DNA of 64,000 bases from assembly GCA_016801845.1 (NCBI GenBank), contig CM028913.1, positions 23,340,065 through 23,404,064 of the forward strand, read 5' to 3'. The translations under genes were made by a program, and so were the position numbers. This stretch comes from Polydactylus sextarius (Eukaryota > Chordata > Actinopteri > Polynemidae). Below, piece after piece: positions 26,501-37,652 of the stretch (its first letter is position 1; each line of letters begins with the position of its first letter). The notes beneath the pieces are model-generated. The model saw nothing but the letters and a program-made list of their open reading frames with translations. It had not been told where the DNA came from and ran no database searches.

Positions 26501-28614
26501 TCTTTAATGCAGACATGACAGGAAACTAGAGCATCAACTACATCAAGTGTAGATTTAAGATAGACGTGCACTTCTTTATTTTTATGTTTCATGCTTGTTC
26601 CTTGTGTTGTTTTTATGCATGTGAGTTTACAGTTTGAACCGCTGTCAACTCTGAGCTCCCAGAGATTAAAGCTGCATTCTGTGTTGCAGGTCACGATACG
26701 TGTGTGGAGATTTTGCTGGAACAAGAGATTTTTCACAAGGCTGACGGCAACTCGTTCAGCCCCCTCCACTGTGCTGTGTAAGATCCTCGGCTGTCGATCA
26801 GTGTAAGTCGGAACTGAATCTTTTAACAGAGGAAATAAATGGCTTTTTTTTTTTTTCTTTAGGATCCATGACAATGAAGGTGCAGCTGAGATGCTGATAG
26901 ACACGCTGGGTCCTGCCATTGTCAACACCAAAGACAGTAAAAACAGGTATAAATCAGAGACCACATTGTTTGTGGAATTAATAATTCATACTTTGAGGTT
27001 TGCTTGGGTTAAAACGATCCCTGTGCTGATGTTATTTGTTATTTGTGTAGGACTCCCCTACACGCAGCAGCCTTCACCGACCACGTCGAGTGTCTCCAGC
27101 TGCTGCTGAGCCACAACGCTCAGGTGAACAGCATCGACACGGCGGGGAAGACGCCGCTCATGATGGCTGCTGAGAACGGTCAGACCAACGCTGTCGGTAC
27201 GAACGCTTCACTGCTTCTTCTTCCTCTCTTCACCAGACCGAGAAATATCACTGCAGGAGGGTTGTGGAGGTGAAAGTTAATTCAGTGCAGTGTTGGATTA
27301 ACTGTAATGTTCTTTTCCCTGTGTCGTCCCCTCTCGCCCTCGCTGTTAGAACTGCTGGTGAGCAGTGCGAAAGCAGATCTCACTCTGCAGGACGCTGTGA
27401 AGAACACTGCGCTTCATCTGGCCTGCAGTAAGGTGAGTATCACCATGTGGTGGCGCTGTCCTTTCATTCTACAACAGCGAATATGCATTACGTTTCCTCA
27501 GGGATAAGAACCATTTGTATTGATTTTACTGCACCTGTTTCCTACAGGGACATGAAACCAGTGCCTTGTTGATTTTAGAGAAGATTACAGACAGAAACCT
27601 CATAAATGCCACTAACGCCGCCTTACAGACGTACGTATGGTTTTTATTATATTAGTTAACGGAACAGATTGAACGATATTCACCTGACGTGTGTGTTGCA
27701 TCTCTTTTTTCTTCTTTTTTTTTTTTTTTTTTAAGGCCGCTACACGTGGCTGCAAGAAACGGTCTGACTGTGGTGGTGCAAGAGCTGCTTGCAAAGGGAG
27801 CCAGTGTACTCGCAGTTGATGAAAACGGTAAATATTTCAGCTGTAAAACCTAAAGCTTTAATGTGTTGACTGCTATTTGATCAAGTTACAGCCATTTAAA
27901 CTGATTAAAACTCATCCAGTCCAGGTTGATGATAAAACTGTCAGATTCTCTGAGTTTAAGATGACAGAGTTTTTTATGAAGTAAATTTGAAAAAGCCCAC
28001 AGGACTCCAGAGCGAGCTCCAGAAGTTTATTATTTATGCTCTTTATATTAGTCTTTCTGTTATTTATACTCAGAAAAGGGTTTTAGTTTCATGTATTTTT
28101 AAAATAATAATAAATATACCAAATGGTTCATGTGTTTAAAAGAGATTTTTGAGCTTTAGCTTCAGGTTAAGCCATGTTTCACTATTTTCTGACGTGTTAA
28201 AGAGCAACGGTTATTTTTATCAGTAAACTGAGAAAATAAGTGACAGATTAATCGATAATGAAAGTAACTGTAGCACAAATGCCAGAAACCTAAAGCTGTG
28301 TGTGTGTGTGTGTGTCACTGGTTGTTTCAGGTTACACACCCGCCTTGGCTTGTGCCCCAAACAAAGATGTGGCAGACTGCCTCGCCCTTATCCTGGCCAC
28401 CATGATGCCTGTGTCCCCATGCACCCCGGCACCCGCCCTCCCCTTCAGTGCCATTAACCACTACACCACCAGCCCCTCCAAGAGCGTGACCTTCGACAGC
28501 CTGCCCATGCTGCGCGGCGAGCACAGCTCCTACTGCAGCTTCAACAACATCAGCCACCACGAGGGCTTCTACAAAGACGAGGAGCTCAACGACTCGGATT
28601 CAGAGACGTACTGA
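14342..28614 (+). CDS. ankrd28: PP6 regulatory ankyrin repeat subunit A (ANKRD28), 28 coding exons
   Basis: Scaffold subunit that helps protein phosphatase 6 choose substrates (family knowledge). Exons: 14342-14368, 18431-18514, 19062-19140, 19647-19717, 19807-20007, 21562-21649, 22055-22197, 22309-22521, 23178-23256, 23392-23506, 23737-23819, 23930-23993, 24084-24152, 24232-24372, 24573-24684, 24779-24805, 24899-24973, 25502-25703, 25792-25879, 25962-26079, 26220-26439, 26690-26777, 26863-26946, 27051-27196, 27350-27432, 27548-27630, 27736-27827, 28331-28614. These sum to 3159 nt, 1052 residues, against about 1053 in human. All junctions are GT-AG and phases agree. The start MVVLKIRDQ matches the human N-terminus. 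From about residue 40 to 970 the protein is a continuous ankyrin stack with TPLHxAA motifs (for example TPLHAAAYLGDAEII and TPLHVACYNGQDVVV). The tail ends DSDSETY. Fish keep a and b copies; I cannot say which this is. Introns are short except intron 1 (4.1 kb). Confidence 0.97.
15496..15568. repeat. (GT)n microsatellite in ankrd28 intron 1
   Basis: About 36 uninterrupted GT units. They generate false polyCys/Val and polyHis/Thr ORFs. Confidence 0.97.
22915..23115 (-). repeat. MITE-like repeat of the GTACTTTTACT family, ankrd28 intron 8
   Basis: The segment runs from GTACTTGTACTTTTACTTTC to TTTCAAATACTTTATACTAAA. Its reverse complement matches 54630-54820 (TATAAAGTATYTGAAAGT, CACTAGAGTARAAAGTACAG). 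It is a non-autonomous small repeat lying just before exon 9 of ankrd28. Confidence 0.55.
24779..24805 (+). other. 27-nt microexon of ankrd28 (exon 16)
   Basis: Nine codons (IASETPLDV) flanked by TTTACAG and GTGAGT. It is in phase 0 on both sides, so skipping would remove nine residues without a frameshift. The same residues occur in the human protein, so it is a normal exon. Confidence 0.9.
25001..25434 (+). mobile_element. non-autonomous DNA transposon copy in ankrd28 intron 17
   Basis: The ends read GAGACCCTCTAGGATTTCAC at the left and TCTTGGAGGGACTG at the right, which are imperfect inverted repeats. The flanks TATAAT and AATAAT look like a 6-bp target duplication with one change. The interior matches the copy at 62562-62959 (AGAAACAGTATCTRGGC and the AGAAAACRT region) and, reversed, the copy at 48086-48495. 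No transposase is encoded. I do not recognise the superfamily. Confidence 0.7.
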
Positions 28615-30070
28615 GACGCGGGAGGAGGCGAGAAATGCATAAATACACACATACACACACTGTGTCTTAAGAATAAATCACCCACCGCCAGCTTGGGAGG
28701 GCAGAAGAAGAGGAAAAAAAAAAACGCCCCCACAGGAGCCTTAAGAGTCGTCGTCCCCCCAACACCAATACCACCAAGAGAGCAAGCAAACAGAGGGAGG
28801 AGGTGCAGCACAGCAGGCTGGCCCACACTCATCCCGACCTCATCCAGCGCCGAGGGTCCGTCCGGCTCCCAGCTGACTCTGGACCTCACTAACTTTACCA
28901 ACACTGACTCTTTAAATGCTGGAAGCTGAACTTGTTGGGGAAGACAAGACCTTTGTGCAGCAATAACATGCTGAAGAGGGATGGTAGCACTTCACAGAGC
29001 TAAACTGACAGGGACCAAGAGACATGGATGCATTTTATCCCAGTTTTAGCTGTGTACATGAGTTTGGAAATCTTTTTTGGTTTATGGGTTCATGGGCGGG
29101 ACGGGGGACGGGGTGTGAACGGGAGGGAGGGATGAGGGTTTGAGGAGCCAGTTTTTTTTTTTTTTTTTTTTGGGAAATTTTTGGTGAGGCGTTTGAAGAC
29201 AGTTGAAATCCTCACACTACATTTGTCAGAATGCACTTCAAGTCTGTAAGTTGTACCAGGGGGGAAATCATTTATTTTTGGAGATCAAAATTTTAATATA
29301 CCCATGATCATGTCTTAAACTTCCTAATCCTATAGAGAGAGAAAAAAAAAATCAGATTTTCCGACCTGAGTAAAAAAAAAAAAAAAAGAAAAAAAAAAAA
29401 AAAAAAAACCTTTGATATGTGCACCAGGTTCTTTTAAGTTGATCAACCTCACCTTTGTATATTGACCTGTCTATTGCGGTTTAGTCTCAAGAATAAATTA
29501 TTTGTGTACTTTTCGGTTCCTATTTATGTGTTTATTTTGTGCCTTCATTAGTTACTGAGAAGAGATGGGGTTTTGTAGAGGCAGCTGTGATGCACAATAG
29601 GTAAGTAATGAAACGATTTGTAAAGAAGCACTGATCCAATACTGAGATGTCCGAGGTTCAACTTTGTGAGGAGAAACACTGTAAACCAATGATAGAGCAG
29701 CGTTTGATTTTTTTCTGTTTGAATGATTTTTTTTCTTATATCAGTAAATGTTTGTTGACAGGTTTTGCTTGCTTTAACTTCAACAAAAAAAAAAAAAAAA
29801 AAAAGAAAACCACTCGATCCTACCATGATTTAAAACTTCCCTTTTTCTGTCTGTTGGAAAAAAAAAATCATTTTAACTGGAAAACGTGTACAAATACATT
29901 TGCTAGATTCATTAGAACGGAAAAGGATTTTTTTTCTTCTCCTTGCTTTTTCTTGAGGGATGAAACTAGCATGTATATAGAAATTATGACTGTGAATTCA
30001 AAGCTCCAATGAATTCTTTCAGTACTGAGATTGCTGTATATTTTATGAGTAATAAAGAAATGAGTTATTT
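28615..30070 (+). other. ankrd28 3' UTR (probable)
   Basis: Non-coding sequence after the stop, with candidate polyadenylation signals AATAAA at 28672, 29492 and 30051. The one at 29492 follows a T-rich stretch and is the best candidate. Long A and T runs (about 29151-29171 and 29371-29408) break up the region. The true 3' end is not determinable here. Confidence 0.55.
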
Positions 30071-30780
30071 AATAATGAACATGAGTCTTCATGGTACTTG
30101 TGATTTTCAAACACACGTTAAGCAGCTGGAGAATCAACAGGAACAAACCAGAGGTCTGTTCATCTGTGTTTTTCTTACATTTACATTTGGTGTAAAACTT
30201 AAAGACAAACTTATTAAAGTCAAGGTCACTGTGTCCATATAAAACATGTTATTGGTTTTGTGAATCAAATCAAATCCCTAGAAATTTACTAGATTGTAAA
30301 ATGTGTTGATTTTTAAAAGCTGTTCAATTCTATATTTGCTTTGTCCAGCTCACTCTTATTATTATTAGTCAGTAGTTACTGTTTATTGTATTATAATATT
30401 TAAACTCTTGAATAATTAAGGGCTTTTTAAAGCTGAACTCAAAACATGTCTTTTTAAGTCCCTATTATTAGTTAAATCATTAGTTTTATTATTAGTTGAA
30501 AATTAAATATATATATAAAATACATTTAATATATATTTTATTTGTGGTTGAAACAGTTCATTGGTTCACAACAAAAAATATTGAATTATAATAAATACTG
30601 GAATATACTGGAAGTCTTTTATGATAGTAATTATTTATTTTTAGGAAATTCAACAATTTCTAAAACTAATTAATTGAGGGAGAAAATTGTATTAAATATT
30701 ATTTATAATTAATTTTATTATCGATTATTATAATTTTTTTTTTTTTTTTTTAGCTTCAAAATAATGTAAATAAACAAATA
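30071..30780. other. AT-rich spacer between ankrd28 and hacl1
   Basis: No ORF or RNA gene is recognised. The stretch is strongly AT-rich and ends in a T run at about 30736-30752. In human this interval would contain BTD; no biotinidase-like coding sequence is present on either strand. Confidence 0.6.
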
Positions 30781-30799
30781 AATGAGTAGAATTATCGTT

Positions 30800-31024
30800 A
30801 CAGTCGTTCAGCCAATAGGAGGATACGTTTTTTATACGTCACGCGCTGTGGCTGCAGTGATTGGCTGAAAAGGCCGGAAGTGAGAGGATGCGGGCTGGTT
30901 CGGGGTCAGATCCAGGATGGCAGCAGCGACTGGTTGAAGAAGTTAATGTAGTTGATGAGTTTTAAGTCAGTTTGTCTTGAGTCGTTTTTTTTCAGAAGGT
31001 GAGAAAGTGATTCTGTGAAGAATC
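30800..31024 (+). promoter_or_regulatory. hacl1 promoter and 5' UTR region
   Basis: CCAAT at 30812-30816 and an inverted CCAAT (ATTGG) at 30860-30864 lie in a locally GC-richer stretch directly upstream of the hacl1 start. A six-codon upstream ORF (ATG at 30917, stop ending at 30937) precedes the main ATG. No TATA box is evident. Confidence 0.5.
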
Positions 31025-34000
31025 ATGGACGAAGTGACCGGAGCTCAACTCATCGCTGAGTCTTTAAAATCTCAGGTAACAAACACAAACTGCGACTCTG
31101 CTTCACGTGAACTCACAGCAGAGTTATTTAAACTGTGTCAAAGTTCACGTCCCACGTTGTTAACTTTAAATAAAATGATTATAATCCAGAGAAATGCAGC
31201 TATACGTGTTCTGGTTACTGTTATATCTCTGTGGTAAATAACATAACATATGTCAATGCTGTTTATTTGTTTGTTTACCTGCAGAAGGTGGAGTACATGT
31301 TTGGGATAGTTGGTGTTCCTGTTATTGAAGTGGCCATGGCTGCTCAGGCTGCAGGGATCAGATATGTGGGAATGCGCAACGAACAAGCAGTAAAACACTT
31401 ATTATTATTGATTTATTATCTATTATTATTATTATTATTATCATTACTCTATAATGTATTGTTTCTGTTGTTTTCAACAGGCCTGTTATGCAGCCTCAGC
31501 CATTGGATACTTGACTGGGAGGTAAAACACTCACTGAGCAGATTGATGACGGGTGATCCTGGATCAGTTTATACCCTGACATGCTGCTGATGTCTCTTGT
31601 GTTAATCTGTATCCAGACCAGGTGCCTGTCTGGTTGTGTCTGGACCTGGACTCATTCACGCTCTGGGTGGGATGGCCAACGCCAACGAGAACTGCTGGTA
31701 CGACTCCTTAAACAAACACATTGATTAGTGATTTTTTTTTTTTTTTTTATAAACAAGCATACTCTAAACCTTTCAATCTGACTATTATTTGAGTTTTATT
31801 TATTTATTGGTGTTTTTATTCATACATTTATTCTGTTTTAACACTTCGTATATAAATCCATTTTTAGTTTCTGTTTTGCTTTTCATTCCTCAGCTGTAAT
31901 GTTTTTATTATTATTTGCTGGTGTTTTAAGCTGTTCCTTCAGTTCTTGTTTTTGTATTGATTGATTTACAACATACACGTAAAGTTTCGATATAAATAAA
32001 TAAGTTGTTGCTGTGTTTTCTCAGGCCTGTGGTTGTTATCGGCGGTTCCTCAGATCGAAACCAGGAAACAGCAGGAGCCTTTCAGGAGTTTCCTCAGGTG
32101 AAGCTTTAAGCGCCTACACATGTTGGTTTTTTTGCCTCTTAACGCTTCGTTACATTGGTGATGTTTTTCATTTGCCATTAGGTTGAAGCGTGTCGTCTTT
32201 ATAGCAAGTTCTCTGCCAGGCCGAGCAGCCTGGAGGCCATCCCCTCAGTCATAGAGAAGGTGACACCTCAGCCTCGTGCTGCTCTGTCTGTATCGTTCCT
32301 GTGAAACGTCAGTGATTTAAAGTTTTTTTTTGCTTCTTGTTTGTGCTCGGAGGCCGTTCGCACGAGCATGTACGGACGTCCTGGTGCTTGTTACGTGGAC
32401 ATCGCAGGAGACATGGTCAACGCTAAAGTGGACAGGAGTCAAGTCAGGTTTGCTGACATTTATAGTTTTTTACAGAGAGATTGTAAGTTTTTGGGGTTTT
32501 TTTTCTGTACCGTCATTAAAGACAGTGAGAGAAATGTTTGTCCTGCAGGCTTGTGTCTTGCTGTCCACCTCCTCCTGTGAGTTTAGCTGAAAACGAAGCG
32601 ATTACTGAGGCTGTTTCTGTCCTGAAAGCAGCTAAAAGACCTTTAGTCATCATTGGAAAAGGTAACGTCATTAAAAAAAAAGCTGCAGTTTCACACTTAA
32701 TGAGCCTGAAACCCCAGACTTTCCTCCATTAGTGGTGAATCAGAGGATAATTAGACTAAGTCGAGATAACATGAGTGTCATTTTGTCTTAACAGGAGCAG
32801 CCTACGGTCGAGCTGAAGTGGCTCTCAGGGATTTTGTGGAAATGAGCGGTTTGCCGTTCCTGCCCACCCCCATGGGGAAGGGGGTGCTGCCTGATGATCA
32901 CTACAACTGTGTGGCTGCTGCACGCTCACGGTAACACAGCCTGGATAAAAAATTGTGCTGTCTAAGTAGGGAACACATTGAATTGAGCCACAGCGCACTT
33001 TTAGAAAACAAGTTTTCCCCACAAAAAATGCCGTCATGTCCCTCAGAAACATTACATTTTGGTTCAATTTGTCCTTTTCCATCTTAACCTCAACATCGCT
33101 CCTGTTTCCTAGAGCTCTCCTTCAGGCTGATGTTATTCTTCTGCTCGGAGCCAGACTCAACTGGATTCTGCATTTCGGTCTTCCACCAAGATTTGACCCT
33201 AATGTTAAAGTCATTCAGGTTTGCAAAATGTTGTTTTAGCACCATTTTTAGGACTGTGTTATAAAAACGTAACAGTATTTTTGCTCTGTCTGCAGGTGGA
33301 TCTTTGTGCTGAGGAGATGGGGAACAATGTGAGACCTGCTGTCGCTCTGCTGGGAGACGTCAATGCTGTCGTCACTCAGGTACATTAACTACAGACTCTC
33401 ACATCTTTAAAGCATCTCTGTCCTTGTTCTCTTTATTCTAAGATGCCATTGTGCAAGAAAAAAAGAGAACTGTCTTTACTTGTTATTTTCTTTCAGCTCT
33501 TGACTCATGTCCGTCAAAACGGTTGGAAGTATCCCTCAGACACAGAGTGGTGGAAAACACTGAAGGACAAAATTGCTGCTAATGCAAAAATATCAAAGGT
33601 AGATTTAGTCTCATTTATGAAAAACTGATGACATTGAATGAATATAATTACATGCAGTTTCACCAGACTTTTTGTGTCTCTGCAGGCTCTCGCCCTGCAG
33701 TCAACATTACCTATGAACTACTACACAGTGTTTCATCACGTCGCTCAGCTGCTGCCACGCGACTGCGTCATCGTCAGCGAGGGAGCGAACACCATGGACA
33801 TAGGACGGACGATGCTCAACAACTATCTACCTCGACACAGGCGAGTCTCACGTTACAGTTCACCCTCTTATGGCCAAAACGAGTACTACAAAAACAAACA
33901 CACAAAAACGCTCACCTCAGCTTTTACACAGACAAAAACCTTCAGGTAGACATGATCAGTTGCACTTGGATGTTTATTATAGGCACATTTAATTTTCCCA

Positions 34001-36074
34001 CTAAAACAATTCAAATACAGCAACTTCTTTTGACAAAGCATAAAGGTTTTAGTGTAATCCTGATGATGTGCAGGTTGGACGCCGGCACATTTGGAACTAT
34101 GGGAGTGGGTCTTGGTTTTGCGATCGCAGCAGCTGCTGTGGAGAAGAGCGAGAAAAAAGGACAAAGGATCGTCTGTGTAGAAGGAGACAGCGCCTTTGGG
34201 TTTTCTGGCATGGAGGTGGAAACCATGTGCAGGTTGGTTCATCTCCTCACTCTTTGCAGTTAATATATTTGGTCCAACCTGCTGGTACGACTTGATTTCA
34301 TAGTCTTGTTGTTTTTCTAACAGGTATAACCTTCCTGTGGTGATTATTGTGGTCAACAACAACGGCATCTACAGCGGAGTTGATCCTGAAACATGGAAGG
34401 AACTGGCAAAAATGGGAGATCTGACGTCTGTGTGAGTTAACAAATTATAATACATCACATTCACTATCATTAATCAGATGTTATGTAATGAAAGGTACCT
34501 GACACTAACAACGTGTTGCTCATCAGAGCCCCTCCTGTCACCCTCCTACCCGAGGCGCGTTACGACGAAATCATGACGGCGTTTGGTGGTCGAGGTTTCC
34601 TGGTGAGGACGGCGGAGGAGCTGCGTGACGCCCTGCAGCTGAGTCTGAGCGACCGGGAGAGACCGAGCCTCCTCAACGTGCTCATCGACCCGTCCTCCGA
34701 CAGGAAGCAGCAGGTAGCTGCCGCCTCTAGAGATGAAAAAATAAAGAACATCTTAGAGTTTTTCTTGTGAAGTTGTTGATCTGAATGAGCTTCTACTGAA
34801 ATAATAAGCAGCTTCTATCTAGTGGAAATGTTCTGCCCCCTGGTGGTTGAGGATGTAATTGATGCTGCAGTGCTTCTTCAAACAGTTACAACATTGTTCC
34901 CTTGAGTTTAGTCATTTCTCCATCAAGTCGTCAGTGTTTTCACTTCACAGATGTAAAGTTAAACATGTTCATTAGGTTAATCAAGAGTTTACACCTTCAA
35001 ATGTTGAAGGTTTTGTATCTGCCAGGATCAAACAGACACCTTTAAAGCTGCACTATACAAGTCTGGTTGCTTTTTTCTCTACGAAGATCCTCCTACAGTC
35101 TCAGAGTTCAAGATGTATGATACGTAGCAAAACATTTAATTCAACAGAAACAGCTGAGCTGAACTTCCTGTTACATGAGAAAACTACCTCAGACTGTATC
35201 AAATCATTGCATAACGCGGTGCCTCTGAACTCGCCCTTCATGAATCAAACATCACCAGGTCGTAGACTCTGATCTTTACAAGTGAGACCCCTCATTCACC
35301 CTGTAACAAGTCATTTAACCATCACAGTGACTATGAAGCTGCTACATTAATCTTGCACAGTGCACTTTTAACTTCAGACGATTTAGATCTGGTCTCTATT
35401 TCAGTTAACTATTAAATTAATTAATAACATTTAAGAGCCTTAAATGACCTTGACAGATCGATGTAAAGCAGCAGCTTCATGATTAAATCGTGATCGATTC
35501 GGCAAACGGCTCGTTTGTTTGTTCGTCTCTCGTCTCATCATCGCGGTCGTTCGGCAGCGGCGTGACTGACACATCCCACTGAGCAGTAATCCGTCCACTC
35601 CAGGTGCGACACAGAACTGTTGTTTTCCACTCACAATCCCTCCACCTCACACCAACGTGACCTTTCTATTTTGGCGTCTCCATAATTAGAAAGCGTCGGC
35701 GCCGTGTGTTTATGTTGAATGTATCCACGCAACCCTTCGCAGACGTGTTTGAAGGTTGCATTAAGGACTGAATCCACGGCGCTGAACTTCAGGGTCGGTC
35801 ACTCTGTGGAAAGACTCGTCCCTCCTTCGTTTGAGGTGTCCTGCCGTCGTCGTTTGTCACGTCACCATTATTCATTTCACATAATGTGAGAAGACAAACA
35901 CTTTGTTCCGGTACTATTACATTTCTGAACGTTTGAGGTCAAATGTGCTCGAGGCCACAAAGGGCACCTTCCCATAAAACATCTCCATCATATCATCTGT
36001 GCTGAGTTAATATATGATGCTGTGTCGTCCGTGTTTTGCAGGAGTTTCCTTGGCTCACGCGCTCCAACTTATAA
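31025..36074 (+). CDS. hacl1: 2-hydroxyacyl-CoA lyase 1, 17 coding exons
   Basis: Thiamine-diphosphate enzyme that cleaves 2-hydroxyacyl-CoA to formyl-CoA and a shortened aldehyde in peroxisomal alpha-oxidation (family knowledge). Exons: 31025-31075, 31285-31389, 31481-31521, 31617-31697, 32025-32097, 32182-32259, 32353-32447, 32549-32661, 32795-32930, 33113-33218, 33296-33379, 33497-33598, 33686-33840, 34074-34232, 34324-34431, 34527-34713, 36042-36074. These total 1707 nt, 568 residues, versus 578 in human, the N-terminus being shorter. Visible motifs are the cofactor-activating Glu50 in RNEQAA, the C-terminal ThDP/Mg motif GDS (444-446) through NNNG (471-474), and the C-terminus WLTRSNL, a type 1 peroxisomal signal (human ends SNM). 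Intron 13 begins with GC instead of GT. The last exon is separated by 1.3 kb. Confidence 0.96.
33841..34073 (+). other. GC-AG intron of hacl1 (intron 13)
   Basis: Exon 13 ends CGACACAG and the intron starts GCGAGT. Exon 14 starts after ATGTGCAG. The frame (RHR then LDAGTFG) and the conserved protein require this junction, and no GT lies at a position that keeps frame. GC donors are a known rare class and usually keep a strong match around the site, as here. Confidence 0.85.
36042..36074 (+). other. terminal hacl1 exon encoding the peroxisome signal
   Basis: Eleven codons, EFPWLTRSNL plus stop, after a TTTTGCAG acceptor. They match the human tail DFHWLTRSNM. If exon 16 is not spliced at 34713, the frame runs on to a stop at 34768-34770 and gives a tail ending EFFL without the signal. 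AATAAA at 36244 is the likely polyadenylation signal. Confidence 0.88.
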
Positions 36075-36259
36075 ACCCGAAGAGAGAAATCTGCCTCCTG
36101 CTTCGTCCACAACATTATCAGAAGTTTTCCTCCAGCTGGGAAAATGCATCAATTCTGTTTTTTGTGATTGTTTCCATGAAATAACTCAATATCTGTACTG
36201 ATTCTTACTAAACAGTAATGTTAAATTTACTAAATAATACCACAATAAAAGATTTTTTT

Positions 36260-37497
36260 AACAAATCAAACAGTGAATTTTGAATTTTGTCATTTTTTCC
36301 ATCTGCTCACAACTTCAACTGTTTGTTACTCTGATTCTTCCTCATTGATTATTATATAAAAAAGTGAAACATTAAAAAGATAAATCCCAACATTACACAG
36401 TTTATATCTTTATAAAATGATACCACAAGACAAACTGCAGCAAATTCTCACATCTACGGATCCACAGACGTTTGAAAAATCACTAAAATAATCAATTGAC
36501 AATCAAAATAGTTTCGTCAATATCCATTGTTTAACCTATTGATTAGTTGTCCGGTCATTTCAGGTCTATTTCCACATAATAAATCAACTGTAACACTTTA
36601 AGTGGTTCGTGAAATGTGTCATAAAGTGTAAAAACACAAATGCAAATACTGGGAAACATTTTTCAGGTTTTTATAAATTTGCATGAAGTTTTACATCAAA
36701 TTTAGACGCTCGCTTTAATTTTTTACACTTAACCTGAAGCAACTGGATGAAGTATTTGTAGTAAATGGGGAAAACAAATTCTCTAATATCTACTTTTTTA
36801 TTTCTATTTTGATGCAGTAAATTCAGTGTGAGCAGTTTTTTTGGATAAATATTTGTTTATATCATTTTATATATAAGTTGCATGACTTTTTAACTTCAGT
36901 CTGCCTCTAAATGATGCATTTATTAATTTTTTATTCTTGTTTTTGTTCAAAGACAAGACAAGAAATTATTTTCTTGTCTTTAAAGATGCAGCATCTTTAG
37001 AGGTACACACACACACACACAGCCTCTTTTCAAATGCAGACTCTTAATTTAGTGGGACAGACTGGGCAGTAAAACCAATCTGTCCTGGACTAAGTGGATA
37101 CAATGATGCATGATGGGTTGCACAGAGAGCTTCATGAATAAAAGACACACTTATCAAAGTTGTCACAAGATGCACAAATGCACTTTTACACCTTTATAAA
37201 GAATCCCACTTGAATCTCTTGCAGGAAAAATCCCACAGGGAAGGTTTATGTCTGTGATGGTGAAAACAACAAGAGGCACCCCCTCTCCAGTCCCCTCCCT
37301 ACCCTCCTCTTCTACCCCCCCCCCACTCTTGCAATTGTGGAGATCGAATATTGGCACCCGAAGCAGCTGGCGGGTTGTCTCCTGTAATTTTAGCGCACAC
37401 TGATGCGGAGGAAAGATTTAATGGGCATTGGTCGGCGTACCCTCTTGTGAGGACGTAAAGGAGACAGAGCGAGAGGCAGAGGGAGGGGAGGGGAGGT

Positions 37498-37498
<1 letters not shown>
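36260..37498. other. hacl1-colq intergenic spacer
   Basis: AT-rich for the most part, with a short (AC)n run at about 37004-37020 and a C-rich patch near 37300-37325. No coding sequence is recognised. The colq promoter and 5' UTR probably lie in the last few hundred bases. Confidence 0.55.

Positions 37499-37499
<1 letters not shown>

Positions 37500-37556
<57 letters not shown>
37500..37556. repeat. (GA)n tract upstream of colq
   Basis: About 27 GA units followed by imperfect GA-rich sequence to about 37600, ending roughly 50 bp before the colq start codon. It is likely within the promoter or 5' UTR. Confidence 0.9.
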
Positions 37557-37558
<2 letters not shown>

Positions 37559-37652
37559 AGTGAGGGAGAGAGAGAGGGAGAGAGAGGGGAAGGCAGCGGG
37601 AGTGAGGGCTGCTGTGGCTCAGAAATAAAGTCTGGCAACTATCTGGAGCAGC

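Noticed and set aside
26185..26964. 259-codon open frame on the minus strand, the longest in the window
   Set aside because: It is antisense to ankrd28 exons 21-23 and their introns, shows no protein-family resemblance, and the plus strand has phased, conserved exons.
33628..34263. 211-codon plus-strand ORF
   Set aside because: It runs across hacl1 exon 13, an intron and exon 14, in the wrong frame for exon 13. The spliced hacl1 model explains the coding signal.
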